Positions 1 to 11,699 are shown, numbered from the stretch's first letter. The stretch is DNA of 64,000 nucleotides from Acanthornis magna (GCA_036785705.1 JAWUZG010000001.1:9424001-9488000), one strand, 5' to 3'. Translations and numbers: made by a program. Notes: generated by a model from the letters alone, not told the origin.

Positions 1-2071
1 AGCAAAAAAGCTTGGCTTGTTGCCGAGGTCATGGGTTGTGCTGTGTGAAAACCAGAGTAAGAAGCAGCACAGCATTTTAAAAGACTAACTGTGGCAGGCA
101 AAGAGAAAGAAAACATTTTTGTTGTAACATTGTGGGACTAAATTCAAGGCAGCATACATTTCATTCAGAAATAATTTTGTGGTATCTTAAATAATCACAT
201 TAAGTGAAGTCGTGGATTTCCTCACCCTCTTTATTGAGCTTAATTTTTTTATTCTTTTCTGGCCTCCATAAAAGATACAGGCATTCTATTTTATTTTTTT
301 TTTCACATTTTAATTTTTTTTTTTTTCACAAACTCTGTGTTAGAGCCAAGTAATGAGGTTCTTGGTCAGAATTGTGTTTGGACAGTGACTGAGTGAATAG
401 TCTCCATGGAAATTTTTCTCATCAAGGATTGTCTTTTAGATTTCTGTGTTCAGTGCAAAGAGTTTGTCCCAAAATTAAAAGCAACAGCTTTCACAAGGCA
501 GGACCTGCCAATGTTTAACCTGACTCCCCTCAGTGCTTTTCTTTTGCTTTCCAGTTTTAGCAGCTTGACATATTGAAGATACCTTGTTAGTAATTCCTTC
601 GTAACAATTGTTTTCTAGACCGTGGTGGAGAGCAGTGCCTCTGTTGGAGCTAACACTCAGCTCTCTTAGCTTGGCTCCTGAAGAGCCTTGTACAAATGGC
701 CTTACACATCCATCACTGGCCCTGAAAGAGAAATGTAAGCAATATTTATCATCACTACTTTTCCTACTCCATACAAGTCAATACACAATTTGCATTCAGC
801 AGCCAACATTGCAGAAAAGCAAAAATTAATGATGGTATTTTTAAACTAGGCCTTTAAACCCCCAAAAGAGTCAGAATAATTAATAGCTTAATTAGAAAGA
901 TGCTGGTCTTTGGAATGGCTGAAAAACTGAACTTTCTGGAGAAAAGTCTGTTGGAGATTATGAGAACATCCATTAGTTCCAGCACTCAGAAATTATCGTT
1001 GCCCCAAAAGACAGAGCTTAGGAAACAAATCTAGAAAGGATCAGGACCTGTTTAAACATTTCAGAGCAATATTTGTGCTAATATATTTTTTAATTTCGGG
1101 AACTGAAATAATTTTAAGGAAAAATGATCTAGCACAGCAGCAAAAGTCGTTGGTAGCATTTGTGTGCAGTAACTGTTCTGTACACTGCGTGAAGAGTTAA
1201 CCTGAGCCCTTCCTCCGAGTGTTTCACTTAATCAATTGCATATCTTGCACATGGCTAACTTACGGCATACACAGAGGTTAGAAAAATGACGTAGATAGAA
1301 AAGATTTCAGCCAAGCTGAGAGAGCTGGAGGCCTGACTGCAGCTTGGGTGTTTCGATACAGTTCATATCTCTGGTATGTTTAACATTACTGTACACTTAG
1401 CTTTTCAGTGCATTCCCAGTATTTCTTTTGTATTCCCTGACAAACAGAAAATTAATCCCAGAATTCTGTAGGACAGAATCATATTTTGGCTTGTACAGTT
1501 TGTTGCAGCACAAAGAATCACTGCAAATCTCAAATTCCCAGCACTGCTAATAAACTGATAACCTGAACAGGGCCTCATTGTGTGACCACAGGCTACAGAA
1601 GAATCTAGAATTCATAAAGTCACCCTGCAATAATTCAACCACAGTGGCAGCTTTGGTGTTATTTCACAGTGCAGCTGTTTTTCATTCAAGAAGACAGATA
1701 AATTTAAGAAATGTAACCTCAGAATAACTAACTTTCATAAAGTCCATAAGGAATGCTGAGCCTGGCAATACAATCAACTGAATTTAAAAAGTATATATTC
1801 TGTAACCACACTGAGCTTGAGGGCTGAAATGGCCACAGTATAACTTTTTAAATAATCAAGCCATGAACACACAGCTGATCAACTGTGTGAGAACACAGGC
1901 CATACACAGCTTTATCATACATGAGGGTAACATTCTTAAACTGGAATAATGTGCCAGGGGGATAAGCCACCACATTGCCTGTGTCCATTTTTAGACACAT
2001 TTTTACTCACGTCTCTTAATTCTAATAATAATGATCAGTTAATTTTCTTTCTTCAGTTTTCACATGTTATA

Positions 2072-2126
2072 TAATTTAAGAATTCTGAATTGGTCACTTC
2101 CTGTAATTTAAGAATTCTGAATTGGT
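2072..2126. repeat. Short direct repeat, two 23-bp copies
   Basis: The 23-bp string beginning TAATTTAAGAATTCTGAATT is present identically at 2072-2094 and 2104-2126, 32 bp apart. It looks like a local duplication with no target-site features of a transposon. Confidence 0.85.
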
Positions 2127-2449
2127 AGATTTGCAATCCCCATTCCCCACCCCCTGTGCCACTGAGAGGAGAAGGCAGAGAATTCAGGGGTGAAACTGAG
2201 CCCAGGAAGAAGGCAGGGCTGGGGCGAAGGTGTTTTAAAGTTGGTTTTATTTCTCATCAACCAACTCTGATTTTTTGGTAATAAATTAATTTTTGTCCTC
2301 CAAGTCAAGTCTGTTTTGCCTGTGATGGTTACTGGTGGCTGATCTCTCCCTGTCCTTATCTAGACCCACAAAGCCTTTGCTATATTTTCTCTGTCCTGTC
2401 CAGCTGAGGTGGTAGAGGAACTTTGGAGGGTACCTGGAGCCCAGGGTGA

Positions 2450-2522
2450 ACCCCCCACACGAGTTTAGATGTGTTAAAATCTGTAACTTAGCTAATGCTG
2501 AAACTTTTGAAAGTGTCTGGAA
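2450..2522 (-). pseudogene. Weak candidate for a C-terminal FBXL13 LRR exon
   Basis: Read on the minus strand, a good acceptor (TTGCTTTTCCAG) is followed by an open frame reading TLSKVSALAKLQILTHLNSC. This resembles the FBXL13 repeat that contains a KALA...LT.L core, with one or two residues missing. Its order relative to the exons at 3.6 and 3.9 kb fits the gene. The expected LRR cysteine pattern is poor, so it may be a degraded exon or chance. Confidence 0.2.
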
Positions 2523-3584
2523 AAGCAATAAAATAAGTGCAGAGTTCCCCAATATCTTTTCTAGTGCTTAAGAAGTTTTGTTATGATAATTCAGCCATTC
2601 TTTAGCAACAGGAGCAGTAGACACGTGCGAACACACTCACAGCCCATGGTTTGGCTGACAGGCTGGAAAATCCAGCCTGCTAAATGTTAAACCAGAAAAT
2701 GCAGGCAGCTTCCCACCTGCCCAGCTAATCTACCAACACAATACTGTGGTATAACTCCAGCACTTTTCAGGGCTCCTCCAGGCAATATTATCAGAATTTT
2801 ATGCATCAACAGGCACAAAAAGTGCTTTTGTTACACATTAAAGCAGAATCCCTAGAACTTCTCATGGTGTCAGAAATTTTAAGATAAACAGCAATTCCAA
2901 CTTCTTTGTATTATTTTATAGGTCTGTTAATTTTAAAATGTTTGCAGGCTTTGTCTTCCCTGATGTCTCTCACCCTTGACTCCATCACTGCACCACAAAA
3001 CAGAGATCAAATGTGCAGCTTTGGAACTCCTTTCATTTGTCTTTGTTTCTACTGATACATGACACACCTTATGTGGTAAACAAGTCTTTACATAAAATAT
3101 ATTCTTCCTCTATACCATATGTTGCAATGTTTTCTTGGTAATTGTGAAAAATTAGCAGGTTTTTTAATATCTTAGTATAAGACAGTTATAAAATATTACT
3201 TCAATATGTACAAAATTAAATAATATCCAGGTTTCAATAAAATTGTGACGATGGAATTGTCTTTGGTTATCATATTCTTCTTCTTCTTCTTCTTCCTAGC
3301 CACATTCCAGCACTATAATATGCCATGGCTATTAAGAGGTACTACATCTGCAGTTAATTTCTTTTCTTGAACTGGAGTAATAATGAATGGATTTTTGAAA
3401 ACATGATACAGGAACAAAAAACTATATGTATAAAACATTTTTCAAAATATTAAGATACCTATACTTACATTCTAAGAATTTATTTTTAAAACTGAAAGAT
3501 GTGTCAACAAGACTTATTAAAAGTATAATTAACTTTACTACAATCCTTTTGCAAAAGTTTCAGAAATTTGATGTGATCTAGTAC

Positions 3585-3747
3585 CTCGTGGAGTTTGCCA
3601 TATTCAGGAGAAGAACACACCTCAATGATGAAATCATCTTAAGAACTGCTTCTGTAATCTTCTGGCAATCAGCCACATGAATGTGCCTGATGTATGGGCA
3701 GCATTTAGTCATCAACTTGAAACTTAAATCAGTAAATTGGTTATTCT
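3585..3747 (-). CDS. FBXL13: FBXL13 leucine-rich-repeat exon (minus strand)
   Basis: FBXL13 (DRC6) is an F-box/LRR protein of the nexin-dynein regulatory complex of motile cilia and sperm flagella. This exon reads as two LRRs and part of a third, with the signatures FTDLSFKLM, CCPYIRHIHVADCQKIT and VLLLNMAN, which align without gaps to the corresponding LRR stretch of vertebrate FBXL13. The acceptor is TTTCAACAG. The likely donor is AG|GTACTAG at 3584, leaving phase 2; if the exon ran on, it would hit a TAG four bases later. The upstream phase matches the exon at 3903-4020. The last repeat has Ser where the usual LRR Cys is expected, a hint of relaxed constraint. Whether the complete gene is functional cannot be judged from this window. 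Confidence 0.75.
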
Positions 3748-3902
3748 CTGTTGAAATATTTAAGATGTAAGTTACACATCTGACATACATGAAGAGCATG
3801 ATCCAAATACCCACTGAAATCAGCTGAAAGATTTATTTTAAATTATCTGAATTAATTTTAAAAATACATCATACTAATATTTTTTTGAATTAATATACTA
3901 AC

Positions 3903-4020
3903 CTTCAATGGTGACCTTGAAAAGTTTACCTTCAGCAAGGGCTTTAAAAGTTGTGGCTGAAAATTTTGGAGAGTCAAGATGGACAGCAGACATTATCTGT
4001 TGGCATTTCTCAATGAGAGC
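3903..4020 (-). CDS. FBXL13: FBXL13 leucine-rich-repeat exon (minus strand)
   Basis: This exon encodes ALIEKCQQIM, then FSATTFKALAEGKLFKVTIE, the LRR segment that directly precedes the exon at 3585-3747. It begins after CTCTTCAAAG in phase 0 and ends in a GG|TTAGTA context with GT at 3902-3901, leaving one base. Joining it to the next exon gives VTIEENNQFTDLSF with the frame kept. The order, phase and sequence make this the firmest evidence for FBXL13 in the window. There is no stop or frameshift inside it. Confidence 0.8.
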
Positions 4021-4237
4021 CTTTGAAGAGAAAAGGTGAAATAAAACATTCATGTCCTTATGCTGTCATGTAAAAAAAATCAACAAATGTTCTCCATATA
4101 ATACCAAAATATTAGTTTCAAACAAATGCTTATTATATGCATTTAACAGCAACTTCAAGACAGCGAGCAGTGTATAAACCACTGAAATTCTCCATATAAT
4201 TATTAGGCTGGGGAACACAAGGAAAAGAACCAAGTAC

Positions 4238-4303
4238 CTGGAGACATGAAGGATGGCAGACACCCGAGACAGTGATCTAAGTAACAATCACTTTTGCAGA
4301 AGA
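4238..4303 (-). pseudogene. FBXL13: Possible degraded FBXL13 exon with in-frame TAG
   Basis: On the minus strand a segment with a plausible acceptor (ACCTTCCAG) and a good donor (CCAG|GTACTT) ends in the codons for Cys-Leu-Gln. Spliced to the exon at 3903-4020 it gives CLQALIEKC, as expected at this junction (CVK/QALxEKC in the family). The rest of the 22 codons matches the expected 'LTINDMPTLTD' stretch only weakly, and one codon is TAG. It is either a decayed exon or a fortuitous match. No better exon end was found between 4.0 and 9.2 kb. Confidence 0.3.
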
Positions 4304-5012
4304 CTGGAAGGTCTTTTTTGATGGGCAAAATCAGTAGCAGAATGCTGCTCCCATATATTATATTTGCTCTAAAACTGAAAAAAAAAAAAATTAAATGCTC
4401 TCATTTATAAACAGGAAGATCATAATTCAGACATACCAATGAAAACAGAAGACAAGACAACAAAAAGTGACTGCAAGTGAGCAAGACTTAGAAGCATAAT
4501 TCAACAAGAGTTGTAAAAAATTGTTTTAGGGAGAACTTTTCCTCTTAAATTGATTCTTACTTCTTTGAAGTCAGTTGAGAGGGTAACTCAGTTCCAACAT
4601 CAGAAAGTTTCTCCAAAAGTACAGATTAATTTTCAGTTTCCAGCTTAAATACATCTGTCTGTAAGAGTTGATATTTTGCTGATTAGCAAATCTTGAATCC
4701 TGTTGCAGCCATTATTTCTGAAGACATCAGCTCAAATTTACACAAGAAATAAAACGTGTATGTCTTAGCAAGCCTAACAAAAATGATAGAGGGAGAGCTT
4801 GAGATATATTCAATACTTTAAAATCATAGCATAGGTACCTAGATGCTCACTAAAACAAGAAATGCCTTAATCTTATTAAAAGAATAAGAGATCCATTAAG
4901 TATACAGATTATTCTGAAATTTGAACAACATAATCCAAAGGATCTGTTAAAATAATGTGTCTTCTAAGCAAGCAAGAGTCGGGCTCAACATTTTCTAGAG
5001 CTGACACCATTT

Positions 5013-5459
5013 ATGGAAGTAGCAGTGAATGTTACTGTCTCATTGTTCTACCTTTGTTTTCCCAACCTTATGATTTATTCACCTTTGGTAGATGCTGAAA
5101 TTCAGTTTGTATGGTACATGTTGAAATTCAGCTTAAAGCAAGCTCTGAATGTAATAAAATATCTTCATTGTTTTTTTTCCAGAGCCACAGTAAAATGTGT
5201 GTTAAATTCAGAGGGGGTTCAAGGGAAGGTCCTCTACAATAACAATAATATCAAGCTCTCGTACAGAATCCTTTATGTAGGACCACGTCAACAACTCTGC
5301 ATATTCAATACAATAGTCAGTGAAAATACAAATGGACAGATGGATCTGTCAATTCAGTTTATTCCTTTTATCACTCCAGGGAGACAATTCTTCAACTGCT
5401 TAAATTCAATAGATGCCAGTTCACTCCTGGGCAAACAAAGTGTTTATTTTGACATCTAA
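5013..5459 (+). pseudogene. 148-codon open frame with weak Cu/Zn superoxide dismutase-like segments
   Basis: The frame is open from ATG 5013 to TAA 5459. The first 57 codons resemble nothing I know and end at a splice-acceptor-like TTTTTTTCCAG (5171-5183). From 5184 the translation contains ATVKCVLNSEGVQGKVLY, an IKLSYRI segment, SENTNG..IQF.PF and SIDASSLLG. These fall in the same order as the SOD1 segments AT..VCVLKGDG.VQG, VKV.GKI, GDNTNG..HFNP and SIEDSVISLSG, although the loop before the last segment is about 20 residues short. The His ligands of the SOD copper and zinc sites are missing, so it could not be an active enzyme. It could be an old retrocopy or a coincidence. A CR1 3' end follows 135 bp downstream on the same strand. 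Confidence 0.22.
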
Positions 5460-5594
5460 ATGCTGTGTAAATGACAGTTTCCTTTTAGCTTCTACAGACA
5501 ACACAGATGTGAACAGTTCCTCCCCATGTAGCCCCCTGATATTTGCATGTAGAGATCTCACTGTTTTCCAGGGTTTTGAGGTTGTGTAATGTAA

Positions 5595-5660
5595 CAGTTG
5601 ATGGTTGAACCTGGTGATCTTGGAGGTCTTTTCCAACCTTAATGATTATATGACTCTATA
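5595..5660 (+). mobile_element. CR1 LINE 3' end
   Basis: The string GATCTTGGAGGTCTTTTCCA followed by ACCTTAATGATTATATGACT is the typical CR1 3' terminus (GATCTT...GGTCTTTTCCAACCTTAATGATTCTATGATTCT) with a few substitutions. Only the last ~65 bp are recognisable; how far the element extends upstream is unclear. Confidence 0.75.
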
Positions 5661-6639
5661 CTAACCCTGTGCAGCTCAGACTACAGCCCCAGGAATTCAT
5701 TTGCAAAACATCCATAGCAAAAAGTAGTCTGGCGTGTCCTCCTGGGTACCAAAGAAGGCCTGTGGAGAGAAGAATCAAAGAAGGAAGCTTGCAATATGAA
5801 TATACTGGGAGGGATTCTTGCAGTGCCCCACCTCTCCTGCTGCTGCAGAAGCCTGATGGGCTTAGCCACCTTGCTGGAGGGGAGCAGCAGTGTAAGGCAC
5901 AGGCTTTGCTTGGGGTATCACTGTTGTCTGACAGGGGACACTATCAGCAGACAGGAGATGGTCACAGAAAGGCAAGACAGGAAGTGAGCAGCAGCTGATC
6001 ACCCATCACACCTCAGTATGGTAACAGTGCACCACGAGATGCTTCCTGTTCTTGCCCCTCCGGCCTCCAGCATTTGTAGCACACCCCACTGGTTCCCACT
6101 ACTAATGATCAGTGGAAATGAGAATCGAGCCTCATCTTGCATTGAGTGAGGAGATTCGCACCTTGGGTTTCTGGCTCTTCTTTTTGCAAATTTAATGTCT
6201 GGGTTCTTATTGAACGTGAGATTTTTTTTCATGGAGTAACTGACTTTAAGTTATAATCAAGGCAGACTGTCTTTCTTTTCTGGCATAATGCCCCACCTTT
6301 TTACTTATGCCCAGGTTGGCTTGCTCTTTATTTTCAGGCTGAAATGGCCTTTTAAACAGATTCTTTGTCAATTGTTTTAAATACTTTGATGTTAAATGTA
6401 TTTTCTCTCCTTCTTAGGGGACTGTGGCACTTTTTACACATTTTCCCTTGTGCAGAGGGATGCCAGCACTAGAGCAGAACTGGCTTCAGGTCTGTCAAAT
6501 GTGTTCTTAAAGTGTTTGTGCAGATCACAGACAGACGGACAGACAGAATATGGTGTGGCTCACGACACACACAGGCACTTTTAGCACTGTGGATGCAAAT
6601 AATCTGGTGTGTTTTAAGTGCAGGACAAGTGTAGCATAT

Positions 6640-6893
6640 TTGTTTTTATGACAGAATGAAAACCCTACCATCAAAATCAATAGAGGAAATCTTTTACTGG
6701 TAATTCATGGTGATATAAAATCCCATCAACAGCAGACTGTGTTCAAATTGGAAGTTCCTCTAGGAACAGCTATACTCCAAGAAACAGATGAAGGAAAAAG
6801 AGCAGAATCTTGTGAGACTGCGGGAGAAGCAGAAAAGGATTATACAGAAAGAACCATCTCATAACCACATGCTGCTCATGCAGAGCATGTAGA
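6640..6893 (+). pseudogene. Unidentified coding-like relic
   Basis: Two overlapping frames look protein-like. The first reads VFKLEVPLGTAILQETDEG (about 6738-6794); the second, from 6782, reads as a charged, coiled-coil-like helix (KEKEQNLVRLREKQKRIIQK) ending at TAG 6891-6893. A frameshift between them would join both. I do not recognise a family, and there is no intact ORF of useful length, so this is a candidate gene fossil only. Confidence 0.15.
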
Positions 6894-9481
6894 GGCTGTT
6901 GATGTACTCCAAGCTCTCACACCACCTCCAGCTGAGCTGTGTCTGTTGGACAGAAGGACACTGTGGCTTTGGGAATGTGGTTGATGAGGGTAACACATCA
7001 GTGAGGATCTGCAGTGGTGCTGCAGACATCAGCATCAGCATGGATAGGTTGGATTTGCCCACCCCAAATGATTGCAGAACAACCAGTAGCAGTGCAGGGC
7101 TACCATGGCAAAGGCAATCCATCCTCTTTTCTACTGGTCCTGATCATCAGAAGATAAAATGTCAATGAGGAAAGATGTGTGTTCTCGGGACAGAATATGA
7201 AATTCAGCTGACCAGATTCTAGTTTTGAACTCGCTAATTGTATTATGTAGCGTGGGACAATATTGTCCTGTCGTGTTTCCTCAGCCCAAAACCTTCAGTA
7301 TGTAAGAAAGGGAGTAGCTTAATGGGGAATATCACACAAGCAGCTGCCCAAGAGAGGGACTTGGAAATCTATAATTTCTGCTGGTCAAGATGCACCAATT
7401 TCTTTAGCATGGCATGACCAAGTCATTCAAGCAAGAATTTATCTAACTCTGCCATAGGCTTCTTCCTCATTGGCTCTCAAGAAAATACAACAGAAAAAAT
7501 ATGAATCCTGGGATCTCTGTATAGAAAAAGCAACAAAGATCCCAAGACAGGTCTGAATCACCTGTGGAGACTTCTCTTCCTCTCTAACTGCTACATAGAT
7601 ATATTAATTTTCTAGGCACTAACTTAGCTCAGATGGCTAAAATAAAGCGAAATTCCCATTCTCAAAAGGAGGTGTTGTAGATAGTAGGTAATCAGATCAA
7701 ACTCAGCAATCCTGACAGAAATAGCATGCCTTTTTCTGCAATTCAGAAAGGATTGCATAATGTTAAATGCAGTCTAAAGGACTTTTAACCTCTGTCTAGA
7801 AAAAACACTGTTTGCTTAACAAAGACATTTGATACCACAAATAGCAGAAATCTAGTGTTTTCCTCCATGCAAGCCAAACTAAATTATACTGAAGCAGTTA
7901 ATACCCTGCCAAGATTGTTTCTGATTTCTTTTTCACTTGAACTGGTTTTTAAATTAAAATTGAATAATGGATCTCAGGCATCAGGCTGAGAAAGCTCCAA
8001 TGTGAAACATGCATTCAGATAAGATTAAATAAAATTAATGAACATTTAGGTGCTGCTGCAATTGTATGTATTTCTCTTATTTTCCTTTATCTTTAGAACA
8101 CTAAAATCTTAAATTTCTTTCCAAGGCCCTTATGGATTATCTATGAAACTTCAGGCACTCTTGAAGATAAGGTATAAAAATATGAAATTTTGTGCATATT
8201 TTAGTAAACTAATTGCTTTCTCACCTCACTTGGAATTTGGATGTTAAATAGACTGCCTCAAGAGTGAACAGTTTGGCTTGAGAATCAATGTCAGGATACA
8301 TATGGAGTTTAATACTGCATTCTTTGCCCCAGAGGAGTAAAATCCCACTTAAACCTCATCTTTCAAACCAACTGTGAGGGAGAATATTTTGAAAGTTTTG
8401 GAGTCTTACAAAATTCGTCCAAACACTTTTCCTGCATGGCTCGGTAAAATAATTCTATAAATCTGTTATTTTTCTTGCATATACAGATCAGAAGTGAATG
8501 CAAAATAAATTATAAATAAAATATGACAAACAAGTAAATACAATTCCTTATCTGCAGAAGTTTTCAGTCTAACATGTAAATGACTGACTTGGGTTTTATT
8601 CTTGATTGTATAATAGTATACTATGATCTGAAATGAAAGTACAATCAAAACAAACATGGAGCAAACCACAGCTAAAGATCTGTCCCCACAGATTTAGAAA
8701 ATAATTGCAGTGAAATTATGAAATGCTTGTAAGAATATCAAAGTTCATTTAATTTAATCTTTTTATAGTTTCTTAATCATGAAGAATAGGAATACACAGA
8801 ATTTTTTTTCAGATTTTGGCTTTTTTGCTACACACATACTACTCTGCCTTTCTCCCAGACCCAATTGGATTTGTGGAATCCACCCTGCAAGGCAGAAAGC
8901 TGTCTGCAGCACAGAAGGGATTTTGAAGAACCATTCTTCTGTGATTCCAGTATTGGCAATGCGCTGTGAGTGTAGAAATTTGAAAATCAACATTCAGAAT
9001 TGAGGAAGTACTCTCTGGGGCACATGGGACTCTCTTTTTTTTTATCCTGTCTTTGTCAAGAATCATAAAATGAATTGTGACATCCTTTCAGATGTTTGGC
9101 ACATTACAGTGATGGCTTGACTCCACATGTTATTTTTCTCTTAATTTTCCACTGTCCAAAAATAAAAAAAAGGCTTATATTAACATACTCCTGAATTAGC
9201 ATTTTTCTAGAAATAAATAACAGTGCATGTGTGACTTATAATATTCTTCAGTTAAACAAGTTTGTACTCAGGAAATATAAACAATCATCCTCTTCTTCAA
9301 CAAAGAAAGAACATAGCTCAGATTTGCTCCCCAAGTGAGGGCCCTTTTTTTATTGCTCGATATGTCTGAAGAAGCCAGAACGTGCTTCTTCAAATGAGAA
9401 TTCTCCCAATGAAGCCAGAGCAGGGGGAACACAGATGGTGAAAACTGATGAAGTCTGAAACACGTAGGCTTCTCTGACATC

Positions 9482-9567
9482 CCCACAAACCGGATGTCAA
9501 GAAACAAAAGGGACAAATTTATTTTTCCCAGTGCCTTGTATTCTCTTATCCAGCTGTGGTAACCTAC
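9482..9567 (-). pseudogene. Weak candidate for a degraded FBXL13 LRR exon
   Basis: On the minus strand a CACTTGCTGTAG acceptor is followed by codons reading YHSWIREYKALGKINLSLLF then LDI, ending at a CCG|GTTTGT donor-like site. The GK....LLFLDI part resembles the FBXL13 segment GKGCHKLIYLDL, and SLA just upstream resembles the preceding YLSLAYC. The LRR cysteine after LDL is lost. Position between the F-box-like candidate at 14.4 kb and the LRR exons at 4 kb fits the gene order, but the match is weak. Confidence 0.2.
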
Positions 9568-10205
9568 AGCAAGTGACAGAAGTGCTGTGACACATTTTGG
9601 GCATGACATGCAATTGCTTTATAGCCTTAGGTCTATTCAGTTTTGTATCTAATAGCAGCAAATTTTCCACCTATACTGTTCAGCTTCAGAAGCAGGACAA
9701 AAAGATCTTGTGCTTTCTACGTGGGGCTCCGAGAATGTCAACGGTGTAACAGGGAACCTTTTGAGCAAGACACAAGAGAATCTGTATTTTTATGAAAATA
9801 TGTTAAAACTCATTAATGAAAATATTTACTGCATGCGCCATAAGGATAAAATCTTAATTACCGTGACTTTATGCAAAAACCCCCATGCCTACAATTTTTC
9901 CAGTATTATTACCATGTATGAACATAATAGTCAAAGAAACGATTGCCTTATTTTATAACAATGGATGAGAAAATGTCTGATTAATTCCCAGCTTTCTGCC
10001 TGTGTTTTAACAAGCTAATTAAATGCCTTGGTCCTTAAGTTGCTACTCACACAATCCTGAACATAATCACCCATTTTACAGACGGGCATTCTGAAGAAAC
10101 ATTCAAATCCTATAGAAGTAGTGGCAATAGAACAAATCACATAAAAAGAACTGTAATGTTAAAGTGAAAGAAAAAACAAGAAACATGAAAAAACCAAAAA
10201 AATAC

Positions 10206-10234
10206 ACATTCTATAGAACATTCTATAGAATGTT
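10206..10234. repeat. Tandem 12-bp repeat forming a short palindrome
   Basis: ACATTCTATAGA occurs twice in tandem (10206-10217 and 10218-10229). The second copy with its flank forms an 18-bp perfect palindrome (10217-10234, AACATTCTATAGAATGTT). Function unknown. Confidence 0.8.
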
Positions 10235-11584
10235 TATAGTACAGCTTCTCTACATTTTTCCAACTAATTCTGAAACGTTATCCTTACAAAAGTTTCTTTT
10301 GGTTTAGTTCATCCAGTGAGGGGGAAAAAAACTTTTTAAAATGCCGTGTCAAACTGTGATGCAATTTGATGCTCTTTTTGGTTTTAACTGTTCACTTAAG
10401 TACTTGGTCATAATCATTAAGCATTGTTCCAGAATTCCAAAATGGAGGAAGCTTTTGAATTCCTTTCAGAGCTCTCAAATACACTGGCAAGCAAACCCAG
10501 TGTCCTCTGAAAGGGGAGGATTGTGGTTTTCCCAGTGTGATGATGATGATGACTTTTCCCTGGCTATTAGATCATGCTTTCTAGAGGCAGATCCCTCTGG
10601 CTCATGACACTTCTAAACGAGCAGGAATGATGCTTTCAGAAAACAGAACCAATTACTGGCATTTTGAAAAATTTGCTCAGAGGTAGGTAGTTCTTAACTT
10701 TCCTCTAACCTCAGTCCTCCTTTCAAATTTCACACTGTCACTGCACAATAATCTCAGCACGATTCTTATGAACAAGAAACAGACGCTCAGTGAAGAGCAA
10801 TCAGAACAAGACTGTTGCCCCATCTGCCTCATCCTTTGTTCTGAAAAGGTTTGGTTGGATGGAAAGTTAAACTGTTATATTCCTCAAGCTCTGTCTCTTT
10901 ATCATTTCACATGCATTTTGTTAGATGGAGAATCTTCTCAGTGTGTAAAGAAATTTATCTGTGAGTCTTTACTTAAACATTAGGAGACTTTCATTGTCCT
11001 ACAATTTGGCATTTCATATTCCTTTTGGAGTATTTTTCAAAACATGGTATATATCTGAAAATTTCTAAAATAGAACTGCATTCTAAAACCTTGGTGTTCT
11101 TTAGAAGTTTAGTAGGATGCTAAAATAATCCAAAATATAAATATTTTTAGATTGCAGTTATAAATACCACTTCAATTTATACATTAAAACAATGTAAAAC
11201 AGTAACAAAAGTTCACTTTTTAATTAACTTCCTTCTCAGGAAATCAACTGTAAATTTGTTGGCTTTTTTCTTCCAGCACAGAGTGGCTTTTATTTTTTTG
11301 ATATCTCAGTAAAAACTGCATTTTTAAAGCTCCAGATACAAACCCCCAACTAATCATGACATACAATTAGTCTATTTATGGCTACAAAAAGCAAGCCTTG
11401 TTCTCATTATGCAGTAAGTACTAGCTGTTTATAGATGTGACAGTTTGCTGGAAGTGATCCAAACCTATAGTGCTATTATTCCTTAGTAAAACTTAAACAG
11501 CTGTAGCCGTGTAATTCAAAACCCTGGAAGGCTCTGCAGTGCTTGCTCAACTCCAGTATACCATGAATGCAGGATGCTGCCAGT

Positions 11585-11697
11585 CATATAAAGGATCCTC
11601 TGCTTCACATTATGAAAGAAAGACGTGAACTACAAACCTGAATGCAACCTGGAATTTCCAAGCAGATGATCTTGTGACAGCCTTTTCCAGAGTCCAG
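11585..11697 (+). promoter_or_regulatory. LRRC17: Putative LRRC17 promoter and non-coding first exon
   Basis: A TATA-like box (CATATAAAGG, 11585-11594) is followed about 100 bp later by a consensus donor (AGAGTCCAG|GTATGG, GT at 11698). Between them lies a short sequence without a useful ORF. The next acceptor on this strand in a suitable context is CCAACACAG at 11894-17902 scale, namely 17902, opening the exon that carries the LRRC17 start codon. The arrangement suggests transcription starts near 11.6 kb with a roughly 6.2-kb intron in the 5' UTR. This is inferred from sequence signals only. Confidence 0.3.
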
Positions 11698-11699
11698 GT

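Larger units (their letters stand above)
1..3584. other. AT-rich non-coding sequence, probably FBXL13 intron
   Basis: No convincing gene is seen apart from one weak exon candidate at 2450-2522 (listed separately). The stretch is AT-rich with short homopolymers. A 23-bp sequence occurs twice at 2072-2094 and 2104-2126, and a short TTC run lies at 3281-3296. Because FBXL13 exons on the minus strand follow at 3.6-4.0 kb, this is most likely intron or decayed exon territory of that gene. Confidence 0.5.
4304..11580. other. Region without a firm gene (FBXL13 / LRRC17 upstream)
   Basis: This stretch is AT-rich and mostly unremarkable. It contains the superoxide-dismutase-like open frame at 5013-5459, a CR1 3' end at 5595-5660, a coding-like relic at 6640-6893, a weak FBXL13 exon candidate at 9482-9567 and a 12-bp tandem palindromic repeat at 10206-10234. 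Nothing else was recognised. It would be FBXL13 intron if that gene is still transcribed. Confidence 0.5.

Noticed and set aside
7973..8060. Minus-strand LRR-like reading (FNLI..MHVSHWSFLSLM) resembling an FBXL13 repeat
   Set aside because: It has a stop, lacks splice sites and lies on the wrong side of the 9.5-kb candidate for the gene order.
9268..9609. 113-codon minus-strand open frame as an intact gene
   Set aside because: Only a short central part resembles FBXL13; the rest has no similarity and no gene context.
10206..10234. Heat-shock-element-like GAA/TTC arrangement
   Set aside because: Spacing between GAA and TTC units is wrong (four bases rather than two) and no gene start is near.
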